Source: Flavobacterium sp. LMO8 (GTDB taxonomy: Bacteria > Bacteroidota > Bacteroidia > Flavobacteriales > Flavobacteriaceae). From it: DNA of 64,000 nt. The stretch covers positions 207,588-271,587 of the forward strand of contig NZ_WIBJ01000028.1 of the NCBI RefSeq assembly GCF_009495755.1, read 5' to 3'. Shown here piece after piece: positions 1 to 9,665 of this stretch. Each line of letters begins with the position of its first letter. Position 1 is the stretch's first letter. Made by a program: the position numbers and the translations under genes. The notes beneath the pieces are model-generated. The model searched no databases and was not told where the DNA came from. It saw only the letters and a list, made by a program, of their open reading frames with translations.

Positions 1-1238
1 TACGATTACTTTCAGAAAGTTTCAGTTTTGCCATCAACGCGTTGCGCAACAATAAATTGCGTACCCTTTTGTCGTTGTTAGGTGTTACTATTGGTATTTT
101 TTCCATTATTGCGGTGTTAGCTGCGGTAGATTCTATGGATAAAAAAATCAAGGAAGATTTGAGTGATATGGATATGAATACGATTTATTTAATGCGTTTT
201 TCATTTGGTCCTTCTGAAGTCCCTCGTTGGAAAAGACAACAGTTTCCAGATGTAACCTATGAAGAATACGAACATTTGAGAAGAAACGTAAACGGAATTG
301 ATAAAATGTCGTTTAATCTTTTTACACGAAACGAAAACATAAAATACGATTCTAAAACGGTGAATTCTATTCGCGTAAAACCATCAACTCATGAATTTTT
401 TGATATCGAACCTGTGAAAATTGAGAAAGGGCGATTATTCAACGAATCAGAATCTAATTCTGGAAGTCCAGTAATTGTTATTGGAAGTGAAGTAGCAACA
501 GGTTTGTTTGAAAATAGCGATCCAATTGGTAAAAAAATTCGTTTGTATGGTCAAAAATTTACCGTTATTGGCGTTTTAAAGAAACAAGGCCAAGGCATGT
601 TTGGAGATAGTTCTGATATTGCTGTATTTTTTCCTGTAAATTTTCTAAGAAAAATGTATGGCGATAATAGCGATATGTTAACTCCAGCTATGTTGATTAA
701 GCCTGAAAAAGGGATTGATATTGAAGAATTTAAAGCCGAATTAAGTCAGAAATTAAGAAGTTTTAGAGGTGTAAAAACGGGTGAAATTGATAATTTTTTC
801 ATGAATGTGCTTTCCGGATTTACCGATTTTATTGATAATATCATTGGTCAAATGAACATGATTGGTTGGATTATCAGTGCGTTTTCTCTTTTAGTAGGAG
901 GTTTTGGTATTGCCAATATTATGTTTGTATCGGTAAAAGAGAGAACGAATTTAATTGGAATTCAAAAAGCATTAGGTGCAAAAAATAAATTCATTTTATT
1001 TCAATTCTTGTTTGAAGCTATTATTTTGTCATTAATTGGAGGAATCGTAGGAATGTTTTTGGTTTGGATTATTGCTTTAATCTTGTCTTCGGCGTTAGAT
1101 TTCGAATTTGTTTTAAGTACAGCCAATATGTTATTGGGTTCAGGATTAGCAGCTTTTATCGGATTAATTTCTGGAATTATTCCTGCTATTTCAGCTTCTA
1201 AGTTAGATCCTGTTGAGGCAATTAGAAGCGGGATGTAA
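1..1238 (+). CDS. ABC transporter permease, MacB/FtsX family (5' end outside window)
   Basis: This is an integral membrane permease subunit of a MacB-type ABC transporter, a family that moves substrates across or out of the inner membrane by mechanotransmission. The open frame runs off the left edge (in-frame codons from position 3 read RLLSESFSFAINALRNNK), so the TTG near 42 is not the true start. What is visible is a first membrane segment ending TIGIFSIIAVLAAV, a large periplasmic MacB_PCD-like domain of about 230 residues, then the FtsX part with three hydrophobic helices (IGWIISAFSLLVGGFGIANIMF, AIILSLIGGIVGMFLVW, GLAAFIGLISGIIP) and the typical C-terminal ISASKLDPVEAIRSGM. The ATPase partner is not in view. 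The substrate cannot be told from sequence. Confidence 0.9.
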   Translation, partial: RLLSESFSFAINALRNNKLRTLLSLLGVTIGIFSIIAVLAAVDSMDKKIKEDLSDMDMNTIYLMRFSFGPSEVPRWKRQQFPDVTYEEYEHLRRNVNGIDKMSFNLFTRNENIKYDSKTVNSIRVKPSTHEFFDIEPVKIEKGRLFNESESNSGSPVIVIGSEVATGLFENSDPIGKKIRLYGQKFTVIGVLKKQGQGMFGDSSDIAVFFPVNFLRKMYGDNSDMLTPAMLIKPEKGIDIEEFKAELSQKLRSFRGVKTGEIDNFFMNVLSGFTDFIDNIIGQMNMIGWIISAFSLLVGGFGIANIMFVSVKERTNLIGIQKALGAKNKFILFQFLFEAIILSLIGGIVGMFLVWIIALILSSALDFEFVLSTANMLLGSGLAAFIGLISGIIPAISASKLDPVEAIRSGM

Positions 1239-1280
1239 ATCTTTTGTTTTTTTTCTATCTTTGGGAGTTTAGTATTCCCA

Positions 1281-1820
1281 ATGAAAAAACAAATCATTAG
1301 TATTGTTTTGCTGTTTATGTTAATAGCACCCGCTGTTGTAACCTATTCATGGTTGGAGCAAAGAAAGCGTGCTGTTAAAAAAGAAATAAAATGGAAAATG
1401 ATTGCGGGTATTGATAAAAGTGAATTAGTTCTTTTAAAATTTTCCAAAGTAGAAACCACAACTAAGCTACATTGGAAACATTCTAAAGAGTTTGAATTCA
1501 ATAATCAAATGTATGATATTGTGGATAAAATTGTTTCAAAAGATTCTATCAAATATTGGTGTTGGTGGGATTTTGAAGAAACAAAATTAAATAAACAATT
1601 AGATAACCTGTTAGTTGGTGTTTTTCAGCATGATTCAAAGTCTAAGGAAAAACAAGATTTAGTATATAAGTTTTATAAATCGATTTATTTGCAACCTTTA
1701 TTTTCTTGGGAGCCCTTAATTCAATCACTTCAAAAAAACGAAATTTTCACTTTTTGTAATTTACATAAACCGAAGTTTATTCAAATGGATTTGCCACCTC
1801 CAAAATCGGATTTGGTTTAA
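1281..1820 (+). CDS. Unknown exported or membrane-anchored protein, 179 aa
   Basis: I do not recognise this family. The N-terminus is MKKQIISIVLLFMLIAPAVVTYSWL, a signal peptide or single anchor, followed by a basic stretch (EQRKRAVKKEIKWK). The rest is soluble with a Trp/Cys-rich patch (KYWCWWDFEE) around residue 95 and no recognisable catalytic motif. It lies 43 bp after the permease and 40 bp before a TonB-dependent receptor on the same strand, so it is probably co-transcribed with the receptor and may act with it in the periplasm. That link is inferred from position only. Confidence 0.7.
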   Translation: MKKQIISIVLLFMLIAPAVVTYSWLEQRKRAVKKEIKWKMIAGIDKSELVLLKFSKVETTTKLHWKHSKEFEFNNQMYDIVDKIVSKDSIKYWCWWDFEETKLNKQLDNLLVGVFQHDSKSKEKQDLVYKFYKSIYLQPLFSWEPLIQSLQKNEIFTFCNLHKPKFIQMDLPPPKSDLV

Positions 1821-1859
1821 TAGATATTAAATTAAATTTGTTTAACTAAAATAATCATA

Positions 1860-4268
1860 ATGTATAAAAAATATATTTTGTGGTTGCTTTTGGGATTTTC
1901 CGCTATTGGTTTTTCTCAAACAATAACCATAAAAGAAAAAGAGTCAGGTGAGCCGTTAGAATCGGTTACGCTTGCTTCTGAGGATAAGAAAGTTTACGTT
2001 GTTACCAATAACAAAGGGCAGGCTGATGTTTCTGATTTTGTAGGTTTTAATAAAATTATCATCCAATCTTTAGGGTACGAAACTCAAATTGTGAGTTATA
2101 ATCAATTGGAATTAGCTTCTTTTCAATTGAGTTTACAACCTTCGTTATTAGCAATGGATGAAATAATTGTTTCTGCTAATCGTTGGAAACAGCACACGCG
2201 TGATATTCCGGCAAAAATCACTTCTATTTCTAAAAAAGATATTCAATTGCAAAATCCGCAAACGACAGCCGATTTATTAACGGTTTCTGGTAAAGTGTTC
2301 ATGCAAAAAAGTCAGCAGGGTGGAGGAAGTCCTATGATTCGTGGTTTTGCTACTAATCGTTTGCTATATGCTATTGATGGTGTTCGAATGAATACCGCTA
2401 TTTTTAGAGGTGGAAATATTCAAAATGTCATTTCGTTAGATCCATTTGCTATTGAAAAATCAGAGGTGTTGTTTGGGCCAAGTTCTGTTATTTACGGAAG
2501 TGATGCTATTGGTGGTGTAATGAGTTTTCAAACATTAACTCCGCAATTTACAACGGAAGAAAAACCATTTGTTTCAGGAAGCGCTTTCACACGATATTCT
2601 TCAGTAAACAACGAGAAAACCGGACATTTTGATGCTAATGTAGGTTGGAAAAAATGGGCTTCGGTTACGAGTATTAGCTCTAATGACTTTGGTGATTTAA
2701 AAATGGGAAGTCACGGACCAGATGAATATTTACGACCTTTTTATGTTCAAAGACAAAATGGAGTAGATATAGTGGTAACGAATGATGATCCATTGGTACA
2801 AAAACCAACAGCGTATTCTCAAATTAATTTGATGCAAAAAGTGCGTTTTCAACCTAATGAAAAATGGGATTTTCAATATGGTTTTCATTTTTCGGAAACA
2901 TCTAGTTATTCTCGCTACGACAGACATATTCGTTATACCAATTCAGGAATGCCACGCTATGGCGAATTTGATTATGGTCCACAAAAATGGATTATGAACA
3001 ATTTGTCAATTTCAAATACACAACCTACGAAAGCGTATGATGAACTTTCTATTCGTGTGGCGCATCAGTTTTTTGAGGAAAGTAGAATCAGTCGCAATTT
3101 CAATAATCCAAATCGTGCCATTCGTACCGAAAAAGTAAATGCGGTTTCTGTGAATGCTGATTTTACTAAGAAAACGAGTGCTAAAAACGCTCTTTTTTAT
3201 GGAGTAGAATTCGTAACAAATGATGTGAAATCCGAAGGAATTGATGAAAATATCGTTACAGGAACAAGTCAAACAGGACCAGCGAGATATCCACAATCAA
3301 AATGGAATTCATATGGAATTTACATCAACGATCAATATAAATTTTCTGAAAAAATGTTGCTTCAAGCGGGATTTCGATACAATCAGTTTGTGTTGGATGC
3401 CGATTTTGATACTACTTTTTATCCGTTTCCTTTTACTGAAGCAAAAATTAATGACGGTGCATTAACTGGTAGTTTAGGTTTAGTGTATCGTCCAACAGCA
3501 AAATGGGTGATTAGTTCTAATGTAGCAACGGCTTTCCGTTCTCCAAATGTAGATGATTTAGGAAAAGTGTTTGATTCAGAACCGGGCTCGGTAGTAGTTC
3601 CTAATCCTGATTTAAAAGCTGAATATGCTTATAATGTAGATTTGAATGTGGCGAAATTATTTGGTAAAAATGTAAAAGTAGATGTTTCTGCTTATTATAC
3701 TTTGTTAGAAAATGCCATGGTAAGAAGAGATTATACTTTGAATGGCGCTACCGAAATTATTTATGATGGCGAATTGAGTAATGTACAAGCTATTCAAAAT
3801 GCAGCGAATGCAAAAGTATACGGAATTCAAGCTGGAATTGAAGTGAAATCAGCAGCTGGGTTTTATTTTCATGGCGATTTGAATTTCCAAAAAGGAGAGG
3901 AAGAATTGGATAACGGAGAGAAAAGTCCGTCTCGTCATGCTGCGCCATTTTTTGGAATTGGTCGTTTGGGTTATGCCAATTCTAAGTTAGATTTACAATT
4001 GAATGCGCAATTTAGCGATGAAGTTTCATATGATAATTTAGCCGAAGAAGAAAAAGGGAAACCAGAGATTTATGCCATTGATGAAAATGGAAATCCATAT
4101 TCTCCGAGTTGGTATACCTTAAACTTAAAATCGATGTATAAGCTTACCGAAAACTTTACCGTAACCGCAGGTTTAGAAAACATAACCGATCAAAGTTATC
4201 GTCCGTATAGTTCTGGAATTGTAGCGCCAGGAAAGAATTTTGTTTTGGCTTTACGAGCTAAGTTTTAA
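1860..4268 (+). CDS. TonB-dependent outer-membrane receptor
   Basis: An 802-aa outer-membrane active transporter. In order: signal peptide (residues 1-19, ending GFSQ), a carboxypeptidase-regulatory-like domain of about 80 residues (ITIKEKESGEPLESVTL onward), a plug domain with the segments GGGSPMIRGFATNRLLYAIDG and VLFGPSSVIYGSDAIGGVMSF, and a 22-strand-type barrel ending in an aromatic residue (FVLALRAKF). The plug wording resembles the haemoglobin/haem receptor subgroup, so haem or a haem protein is a plausible substrate, but this is inference and no TonB, HmuY or siderophore gene is nearby. A bidirectional terminator follows directly. Confidence 0.88.
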   Translation: MYKKYILWLLLGFSAIGFSQTITIKEKESGEPLESVTLASEDKKVYVVTNNKGQADVSDFVGFNKIIIQSLGYETQIVSYNQLELASFQLSLQPSLLAMDEIIVSANRWKQHTRDIPAKITSISKKDIQLQNPQTTADLLTVSGKVFMQKSQQGGGSPMIRGFATNRLLYAIDGVRMNTAIFRGGNIQNVISLDPFAIEKSEVLFGPSSVIYGSDAIGGVMSFQTLTPQFTTEEKPFVSGSAFTRYSSVNNEKTGHFDANVGWKKWASVTSISSNDFGDLKMGSHGPDEYLRPFYVQRQNGVDIVVTNDDPLVQKPTAYSQINLMQKVRFQPNEKWDFQYGFHFSETSSYSRYDRHIRYTNSGMPRYGEFDYGPQKWIMNNLSISNTQPTKAYDELSIRVAHQFFEESRISRNFNNPNRAIRTEKVNAVSVNADFTKKTSAKNALFYGVEFVTNDVKSEGIDENIVTGTSQTGPARYPQSKWNSYGIYINDQYKFSEKMLLQAGFRYNQFVLDADFDTTFYPFPFTEAKINDGALTGSLGLVYRPTAKWVISSNVATAFRSPNVDDLGKVFDSEPGSVVVPNPDLKAEYAYNVDLNVAKLFGKNVKVDVSAYYTLLENAMVRRDYTLNGATEIIYDGELSNVQAIQNAANAKVYGIQAGIEVKSAAGFYFHGDLNFQKGEEELDNGEKSPSRHAAPFFGIGRLGYANSKLDLQLNAQFSDEVSYDNLAEEEKGKPEIYAIDENGNPYSPSWYTLNLKSMYKLTENFTVTAGLENITDQSYRPYSSGIVAPGKNFVLALRAKF

Positions 4269-4273
4269 GCATA

Positions 4274-4303
4274 AAAAATCCCGATAGTGATATCGGGATT
4301 TTT
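4274..4303. terminator. Bidirectional intrinsic terminator between the receptor gene and accD
   Basis: A perfect 13-bp stem, AAAAATCCCGATA / TATCGGGATTTTT, with a 4-nt loop gtga. A-tract and T-tract flank it, so it can stop transcription from both convergent genes. Confidence 0.9.
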
Positions 4304-4307
4304 GTTT

Positions 4308-5162
4308 TTATCTGATTTCTTGATTTTGAATTAAATCCAAATACAAGTTAATTTTATTTTTCAATTCTTTTCTGTGAGCTATGAAATCTAAGAATCCATG
4401 CTCTAATAAGAATTCTGAAGTTTGAAAACCTTCTGGTAAATCTTTACCTGTTGTATCTCTTACAATACGTGGTCCTGCGAAGCCAATTAAAGCGCCTGGT
4501 TCTCCGATATTGATATCTCCTAACATGGCATATGAAGCAGTAGTTCCTCCTGTTGTAGGATCAGTACATAACGAAATGTAAGGAATTTTTTCTTCTGCTA
4601 ACTGTGCTAGTTTTGCAGATGTTTTGGCTAACTGCATTAAAGAGAAAGCGGCTTCCATCATACGAGCTCCACCAGATTTTGAAATCAGTACAAATGGGAT
4701 TTTATTTTTGATAGAATAATCGATAGCTCTAGCAATTTTTTCACCAACAACTGCTCCCATAGAACCACCAATGAAAGCGAAATCCATACAAGAAACGACT
4801 AAGTCTTTTCCTTTCGATTTACCAACACCAGTGCGGATAGCATCTTTTAGTTTGGTTTTATCCATTACATCTTTCAAACGATCACTATATTTTTTAGTGT
4901 CTTCAAATTTTAATGGATCTTTTGAAGTTAAATTTGCATCTAATTCTTTGAATTCGTTGTTGTCGAATAAAATTTCAAAATATTCTTTACTACCAATTCT
5001 TACGTGATAATCGTCTTCTGGACTTACCCATAGGTTTCTTGCCAATTCATCTTGGTCAATGATTTTTCCAGTTGGTGATTTATACCATAAACCTTTAGGA
5101 ACATCTTTTTTGTCCTCAGTTGCGGTTGTAATTCCTTTTTCTTTTCTTTTAAACCAAGCCAT
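4308..5162 (-). CDS. accD: Acetyl-CoA carboxylase carboxyltransferase subunit beta
   Basis: Transfers the carboxyl group from carboxybiotin to acetyl-CoA, in complex with AccA, for fatty acid synthesis in the cytoplasm. The 284-aa length and the crotonase-like core ([51 protein letters not shown]) are typical. The odd part is the N-terminus: the four-cysteine zinc ribbon of most bacterial AccD proteins aligns here with [10 protein letters not shown] and WVSPEDDYH, in which all four cysteines are replaced while the flanking residues are kept. The gene is followed by a terminator shared with the receptor gene and lies 73 bp downstream of fbaA on the same strand. Confidence 0.95.
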   Translation of the reverse strand: MAWFKRKEKGITTATEDKKDVPKGLWYKSPTGKIIDQDELARNLWVSPEDDYHVRIGSKEYFEILFDNNEFKELDANLTSKDPLKFEDTKKYSDRLKDVMDKTKLKDAIRTGVGKSKGKDLVVSCMDFAFIGGSMGAVVGEKIARAIDYSIKNKIPFVLISKSGGARMMEAAFSLMQLAKTSAKLAQLAEEKIPYISLCTDPTTGGTTASYAMLGDINIGEPGALIGFAGPRIVRDTTGKDLPEGFQTSEFLLEHGFLDFIAHRKELKNKINLYLDLIQNQEIR

Positions 5163-5186
5163 TCTTTATTAGTTTAAGGTTATAAT

Positions 5187-5230
5187 GTTTCAAGTTTCAG
5201 GTTAAGAACTTGAAACCTGAAACTTGAAAC
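5187..5230. repeat. 17-bp perfect inverted repeat (CAAGTTTCAGG family)
   Basis: The arms GTTTCAAGTTTCAGGTT (5187-5203) and AACCTGAAACTTGAAAC (5214-5230) are exact reverse complements around a 10-nt loop. It sits in the accD-fbaA gap. The right-arm 17-mer recurs exactly at 61574-61590 between metH and metF. It has no T-run and is better described as a dispersed hairpin repeat than a classical terminator, although it may attenuate fbaA read-through. Confidence 0.85.
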
Positions 5231-5235
5231 AACTT

Positions 5236-6303
5236 TTATAAAGTGTTTACGTTATTCAAATCGGCAAAAGCTTGTTCTAATCTTGTGTTGAACGTAACTT
5301 CTCCTTCACGAGTCCATTTTCTTGGATCGTAGTGTTTTTTATTTGGACTGTCAGCTCCATCTGGGCTTCCAATTTGAGTTCTTAAATAATCCACTTTGTT
5401 TACCATATAATCACGAATTCCTTCCGTGAAAGCAAATTGTAAATCGGTGTCAATATTCATTTTGATAACTCCATATCCAATAGCTTCTCTAATTTCTTCT
5501 AAAGTAGAGCCAGAACCTCCGTGGAAAACAAAATCAACTGGATTATTTCCTGTATTGAATTTATTTTGAACGTATTCTTGCGAATTTTTAAGAATTTTTG
5601 GAGTTAATTTTACATTTCCTGGTTTGTATACCCCATGAACATTTCCAAAAGAAGCAGCAATTGTAAATCTAGGACTTACTTTCATTAATTCTTCGTATGC
5701 GTAAGCAACTTCTTCAGGCTGCGTGTATAATTTTGAACTATCAACGTCAGAATTATCTACACCGTCTTCTTCACCACCAGTTATTCCAAGTTCAATTTCT
5801 AATGTCATTCCCATTTTACTCATTCTTTCTAAATATTTTTTAGAAATTTCTAAGTTTTCTTCAATTGGTTCTTCAGATAAATCAATCATGTGAGAACTAA
5901 AAAGTGGTTTTCCAGTTTCAGCAAAGAATTTTTCAGAAGCATCTAATAAACCATCAATCCAAGGTAATAATTTTTTTGCACAATGGTCTGTATGTAAAAT
6001 AACTGTAGCTCCGTATGCTTCAGCTAATGTATGAACATGTTTAGCTCCTGCAATAGAACCTAATATAGCTGCTTTTTCACCAGCATTAGATAATCCTTTT
6101 CCTGCGTTATATTGTCCGCCACCATTTGAAAATTGAATGATTACTGGTGCGTTTAATTTTGCAGCAGTTTCCATAACTCCATTAATAGTACTTGATCCAA
6201 CAACATTTACAGCAGGTAAAGCAAAGCCTTTTTGTTTTGCATAGTTGAAAATTTCTTGTACTTGGTCGCCTGTTGCAACTCCTGGTTTGATATTGTGATT
6301 CAT
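5236..6303 (-). CDS. fbaA: Class II fructose-bisphosphate aldolase
   Basis: Zinc-dependent cleavage of fructose 1,6-bisphosphate into glyceraldehyde 3-phosphate and DHAP, a glycolytic and gluconeogenic step. The 355-aa length fits the class IIA (E. coli FbaA-like) subgroup. Visible motifs are the metal and catalytic segment TVILHTDHCAKKLLPW, the GGEEDGVDN loop, a metal-binding NVHGVY His, and the phosphate-binding FHGGSGS and NIDTDLQFAF. A TATTTTTG (-7 type) element lies at 6337-6330, 27 bp before the start, suggesting its own promoter just after tamL. The 17-bp inverted repeat follows the stop codon. Confidence 0.95.
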   Translation of the reverse strand: MNHNIKPGVATGDQVQEIFNYAKQKGFALPAVNVVGSSTINGVMETAAKLNAPVIIQFSNGGGQYNAGKGLSNAGEKAAILGSIAGAKHVHTLAEAYGATVILHTDHCAKKLLPWIDGLLDASEKFFAETGKPLFSSHMIDLSEEPIEENLEISKKYLERMSKMGMTLEIELGITGGEEDGVDNSDVDSSKLYTQPEEVAYAYEELMKVSPRFTIAASFGNVHGVYKPGNVKLTPKILKNSQEYVQNKFNTGNNPVDFVFHGGSGSTLEEIREAIGYGVIKMNIDTDLQFAFTEGIRDYMVNKVDYLRTQIGSPDGADSPNKKHYDPRKWTREGEVTFNTRLEQAFADLNNVNTL

Positions 6304-6350
6304 AGTTGTGTGTTTTTAATTTTAATTTGCAAAAATAATAATTTAAAAAA

Positions 6351-8900
6351 TTAGAATGGATAATTAATTCCAAAATTTAGTACTGTTTTACTAAAGTTAA
6401 CTCCTTTCATCCATCGGTCGCCCACTTCTCTCCCCGGATCATATGCTTTGTAACCTAAATCAAAGCGGAAAACAAAGAAATTAAAATCGTACCTTAAACC
6501 TAAGCCAGAGCCAACTGCTAAATCTTCAAAAGAGCTAAATCCATTGAAAGTGTAATCTTTATCTGTTATATTGTCAAATAAATTCCAAATATTTCCAATG
6601 TCAGCAAAAAAAGCACTATGGAAATTGCCTCCAACTCTAAATCGGTATTCTAAGCTATAAGACAATTTAAAATTAGCTTCATTAAAATCATTTATTCCAC
6701 CGCTTTTTCCTGGCCCTAAGCTATAAGCTTGCCAGCCCCTATTGTCATTTGAGCCTCCAGAAAAATAACTTCTTAGGAAAGGGATGGTTTGTGCATTGCC
6801 GTAAGGTATTGCTAATCCTGCAAAAGCTCTCATGGCTAATGTGTTTTTCTTTCCAAAATCCCAATGTTTTATGAAATCAATTTCTCCTTTTATATATTGA
6901 GAATATTCAATTCCAAACATGGTTTTATTACCATTTGTATTTAAGTCTTCATTTTTAGTACCAGCTAATAATGATAATAAATTTCCTGCAGTTTCAATTT
7001 TAGATTTTATGGAGTAAAAATTATTGTCAAGTAAGCTAGCTTTTGTGTTTCTTGAAAACGTTAGGCTTGATGATACAATTAAGTTGTTTTCAATTAATCG
7101 TAAGCGTCTTTCTCCAATACTTCTAATAATTTTATATTCTTCATCGTTAGAAGTTAAACTTGTTGCATTATTTTGAACATCTTCAATAAAATTCACAGCT
7201 CCTTGATTTGTTAGATTTCCGTCTAATAAATTGTTTGGATCTACATTGTAAGTTTGTGCTAAATCATTAAGTGTATTATATGAAGAACTATATACATTAA
7301 AGTAATTTTCGGGGTTTAAATTTTTAATAAATTGAATGTTAATTAGGTCAAAACGAATTGTATTTCCTGTTTTTGGAATCCAATTATAATTAAATACTCC
7401 GGTAAGGTTTTCTTTGTCTAAACCAATGTTTTTTTGACTGGTAAAGCCAATAGATGCTGTAGTTGTAGGCAGCATTTCCTTTTTAATTATTTTGTGAGTG
7501 TTAAGAGGAAAAATTATGCGCGGAAAACTCAATTTACCTTCAACACCATATTCTAAAATGTTAAAAAAAACATCGTTAGGGTTTGCTAAATCTTTTGATG
7601 AGCCAATATTGCCTTTAGTTGACAATTCAAAAATTTCAGCTCTTTTAAATAAATTTCTCCATATAAAAGACATTCTTCCGCTTATTCCAAATTCTTGTAT
7701 GTCTGAAGTGGTTAAATCGACCGAAGGTTGCCACACATATTTCTCTTTACTTATTAAATAAATATTTGCAATTAATGAAGAATTAGTGCTATCACTAGGG
7801 TCTTCTATATATTCAATATTTGGGTAGTTAAATACTTTTAAATTACTCAAAGATTTAGAAGTAAGTGCTCTGTCGGTATCATTAAAAAGTTTTCCTTTTT
7901 CTATAAAAATAGCGTTAGTAATTGCTTTAGGTTTATATTTCAACTTTCCATGACTATATATATTGAAATTTTTATAGGTTGCACTATCGTTAAACTGATT
8001 TTGTGCTTTTTTAGATGTATTATTTGTAAAGATGTTTACTTGGCTAATTTTGTATACAGAGAAAGGCTTTTTAACTAATGAATCGCCATTTTTTACAAAA
8101 CGATCCTCAATTTTTAAATTGATTTTCATTTTTTGGATAGAGTCGTCTATAATGGCATCATATTTAATGTTGCTTTCTTGAAAATGATAAACTCCGTTAT
8201 TCCTTAAATGTTGAGTAATGCGTTTTCGTTCATTATCAAAATTAATAAAATTGTATTGATCACCTTTCTTTATAAAAGAGTTTTTTTCTTCTAAAGTATA
8301 TAAACTATCTACAACAGGTGTTTCTATGAATTTGGAAATAGTATCTAAAAAATAGGGTTTTCCAGTTTCTATTTTATAAATTACTTTTCCTTTTTTGTCT
8401 CCAACAGAATCAATAGTGCTAGTAACTTTATTTCTTATAAATCCATTATTATAATAATAACCGCTTAATCGCTCAGTTGATTTTTGAGTTCTTTTTTTAT
8501 CAATTAAAACAGGTATTTCACCATTTTTCTTCATAAATTTTGGTAAACCACTTACAAAAAAAGATTCACCTAATCTTTTTACTTGTTTTGGAGATAAAAA
8601 ACGATTTAAGTTTTTTATTCTGTTGGGTTTTTTATTTAGCCAAGCTTGGTATGAAGAATCTGGATTTTTCTTGGCTAAGTTAAAAATTAAAAGTCCAAAA
8701 GGGTAATTTAAAAATTTAGTATTTGGTTGTTGAATCACTAAATTATTTACCCTATCTTCCTTGTTAATTTTATCATTAAGGTAAATTTCATTTTTAATTA
8801 ATAATTTTTCGTTTGCAGGCACTCGTTTAACTATAGAACACGAATAAATTATTGTTCCGATTACAAATAATAATGTTATTTTTGATAAATTATTTCTCAA
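6351..8900 (-). CDS. tamL: TamL-like lipidated BamA/TamA-family outer-membrane protein
   Basis: An 849-aa Omp85-family protein with a lipoprotein signal: MRNNLSKITLLFVIGTIIYSC, with the lipobox ending at Cys21. POTRA-like periplasmic repeats follow (roughly residues 35-400, e.g. YNNGFIRNKVTSTIDS, LRNNGVYHFQESNIKYDAII), then a C-terminal 16-strand barrel with an Omp85-type segment (FSGGSNDNRGWQAYSLGPG) and a final NFGINYPF. Bacteroidota replace TamA by such a lipidated form, called TamL, which works with TamB in envelope biogenesis. No tamB is present here, so the name is by similarity. A TATTTTTG promoter element sits at 8928-8921, in the 36-bp gap shared with the divergent trmH-type gene. 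Confidence 0.8.
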   Translation of the reverse strand: MRNNLSKITLLFVIGTIIYSCSIVKRVPANEKLLIKNEIYLNDKINKEDRVNNLVIQQPNTKFLNYPFGLLIFNLAKKNPDSSYQAWLNKKPNRIKNLNRFLSPKQVKRLGESFFVSGLPKFMKKNGEIPVLIDKKRTQKSTERLSGYYYNNGFIRNKVTSTIDSVGDKKGKVIYKIETGKPYFLDTISKFIETPVVDSLYTLEEKNSFIKKGDQYNFINFDNERKRITQHLRNNGVYHFQESNIKYDAIIDDSIQKMKINLKIEDRFVKNGDSLVKKPFSVYKISQVNIFTNNTSKKAQNQFNDSATYKNFNIYSHGKLKYKPKAITNAIFIEKGKLFNDTDRALTSKSLSNLKVFNYPNIEYIEDPSDSTNSSLIANIYLISKEKYVWQPSVDLTTSDIQEFGISGRMSFIWRNLFKRAEIFELSTKGNIGSSKDLANPNDVFFNILEYGVEGKLSFPRIIFPLNTHKIIKKEMLPTTTASIGFTSQKNIGLDKENLTGVFNYNWIPKTGNTIRFDLINIQFIKNLNPENYFNVYSSSYNTLNDLAQTYNVDPNNLLDGNLTNQGAVNFIEDVQNNATSLTSNDEEYKIIRSIGERRLRLIENNLIVSSSLTFSRNTKASLLDNNFYSIKSKIETAGNLLSLLAGTKNEDLNTNGNKTMFGIEYSQYIKGEIDFIKHWDFGKKNTLAMRAFAGLAIPYGNAQTIPFLRSYFSGGSNDNRGWQAYSLGPGKSGGINDFNEANFKLSYSLEYRFRVGGNFHSAFFADIGNIWNLFDNITDKDYTFNGFSSFEDLAVGSGLGLRYDFNFFVFRFDLGYKAYDPGREVGDRWMKGVNFSKTVLNFGINYPF

Positions 8901-8936
8901 GGTCTTTTTTAAAAGTTAGTCAAAAATACAATTTTT

Positions 8937-9662
8937 ATGGTTAGTAAAAACCAAATTAAACTAATTACAAGTTTACAACAAAAAAAATATAGAAAACAAG
9001 AACAACTTTTCATTGCCGAAGGTGTAAAGGTAGTTCAAGAATTGTTAAATTCTAACTTTGAATTGCAAGAATTGTTTACTACAAAGCAAGATTTTCTTAC
9101 GGTTTCAAAAATCAAAGTTCATGCCATTTCTGAAGCCGACTTGAAGAAAATTAGTGCTTTAACAAATCCAAATACTTGTTTAGCAGTTTTCAAAATTTCA
9201 AAATCAAAAGATTTCGTTGAAAAAGGACTAATCGTTGCTTTAGATGATGTTCGCGATCCAGGAAATTTAGGAACAATTATTCGTTTGTGCGATTGGTTTG
9301 GAATTGAAACCTTGTTTTGTTCTGAAGAATCGGTCGATATTTATAATCCAAAAGTGGTTCAAGCTACAATGGGTTCTATTAGCAGAGTGAATGTTGTTTA
9401 TGGAAATTTAGAAACGTTTTTAACGAAAACTAAATTACCTGTTTTTGGCACTTTTATGGATGGAAAGAATATTTATCAAGAAAAATTGCCTAAAAAAGGG
9501 ATCATCATCATGGGAAATGAAGCAAACGGAATTTCCCCATCTATTGAAAAGCTTGTTTCTGAACGAATTGCAATTCCTCGCTTTGGAAATCTTCAAATTA
9601 CAGAAAGTTTAAACGTAGCAACAGCAACCGCTATTATTCTAAGCGAATTTAAACGAAATTAA
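8937..9662 (+). CDS. TrmH/SpoU-family RNA 2'-O-methyltransferase
   Basis: SAM-dependent ribose methylation of rRNA or tRNA, with a SPOUT trefoil-knot fold. An N-terminal substrate-binding domain (residues 1-85, including FIAEGVKVVQELL) is followed by the three SpoU motifs: VALDDVRDPGNLGTIIRLCD (motif 1), IIIMGNEANGIS (motif 2) and IPRFGNLQITESLNVATATA (motif 3). The 241-aa length is normal. It is divergent from tamL with only 36 bp between the start codons. The exact target nucleotide cannot be predicted. Confidence 0.92.
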   Translation: MVSKNQIKLITSLQQKKYRKQEQLFIAEGVKVVQELLNSNFELQELFTTKQDFLTVSKIKVHAISEADLKKISALTNPNTCLAVFKISKSKDFVEKGLIVALDDVRDPGNLGTIIRLCDWFGIETLFCSEESVDIYNPKVVQATMGSISRVNVVYGNLETFLTKTKLPVFGTFMDGKNIYQEKLPKKGIIIMGNEANGISPSIEKLVSERIAIPRFGNLQITESLNVATATAIILSEFKRN

Positions 9663-9665
9663 TTC

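Noticed and set aside
1860..4268. Firm call of a haem/haemoglobin receptor
   Set aside because: The plug wording is suggestive only, and no haem uptake genes are adjacent.
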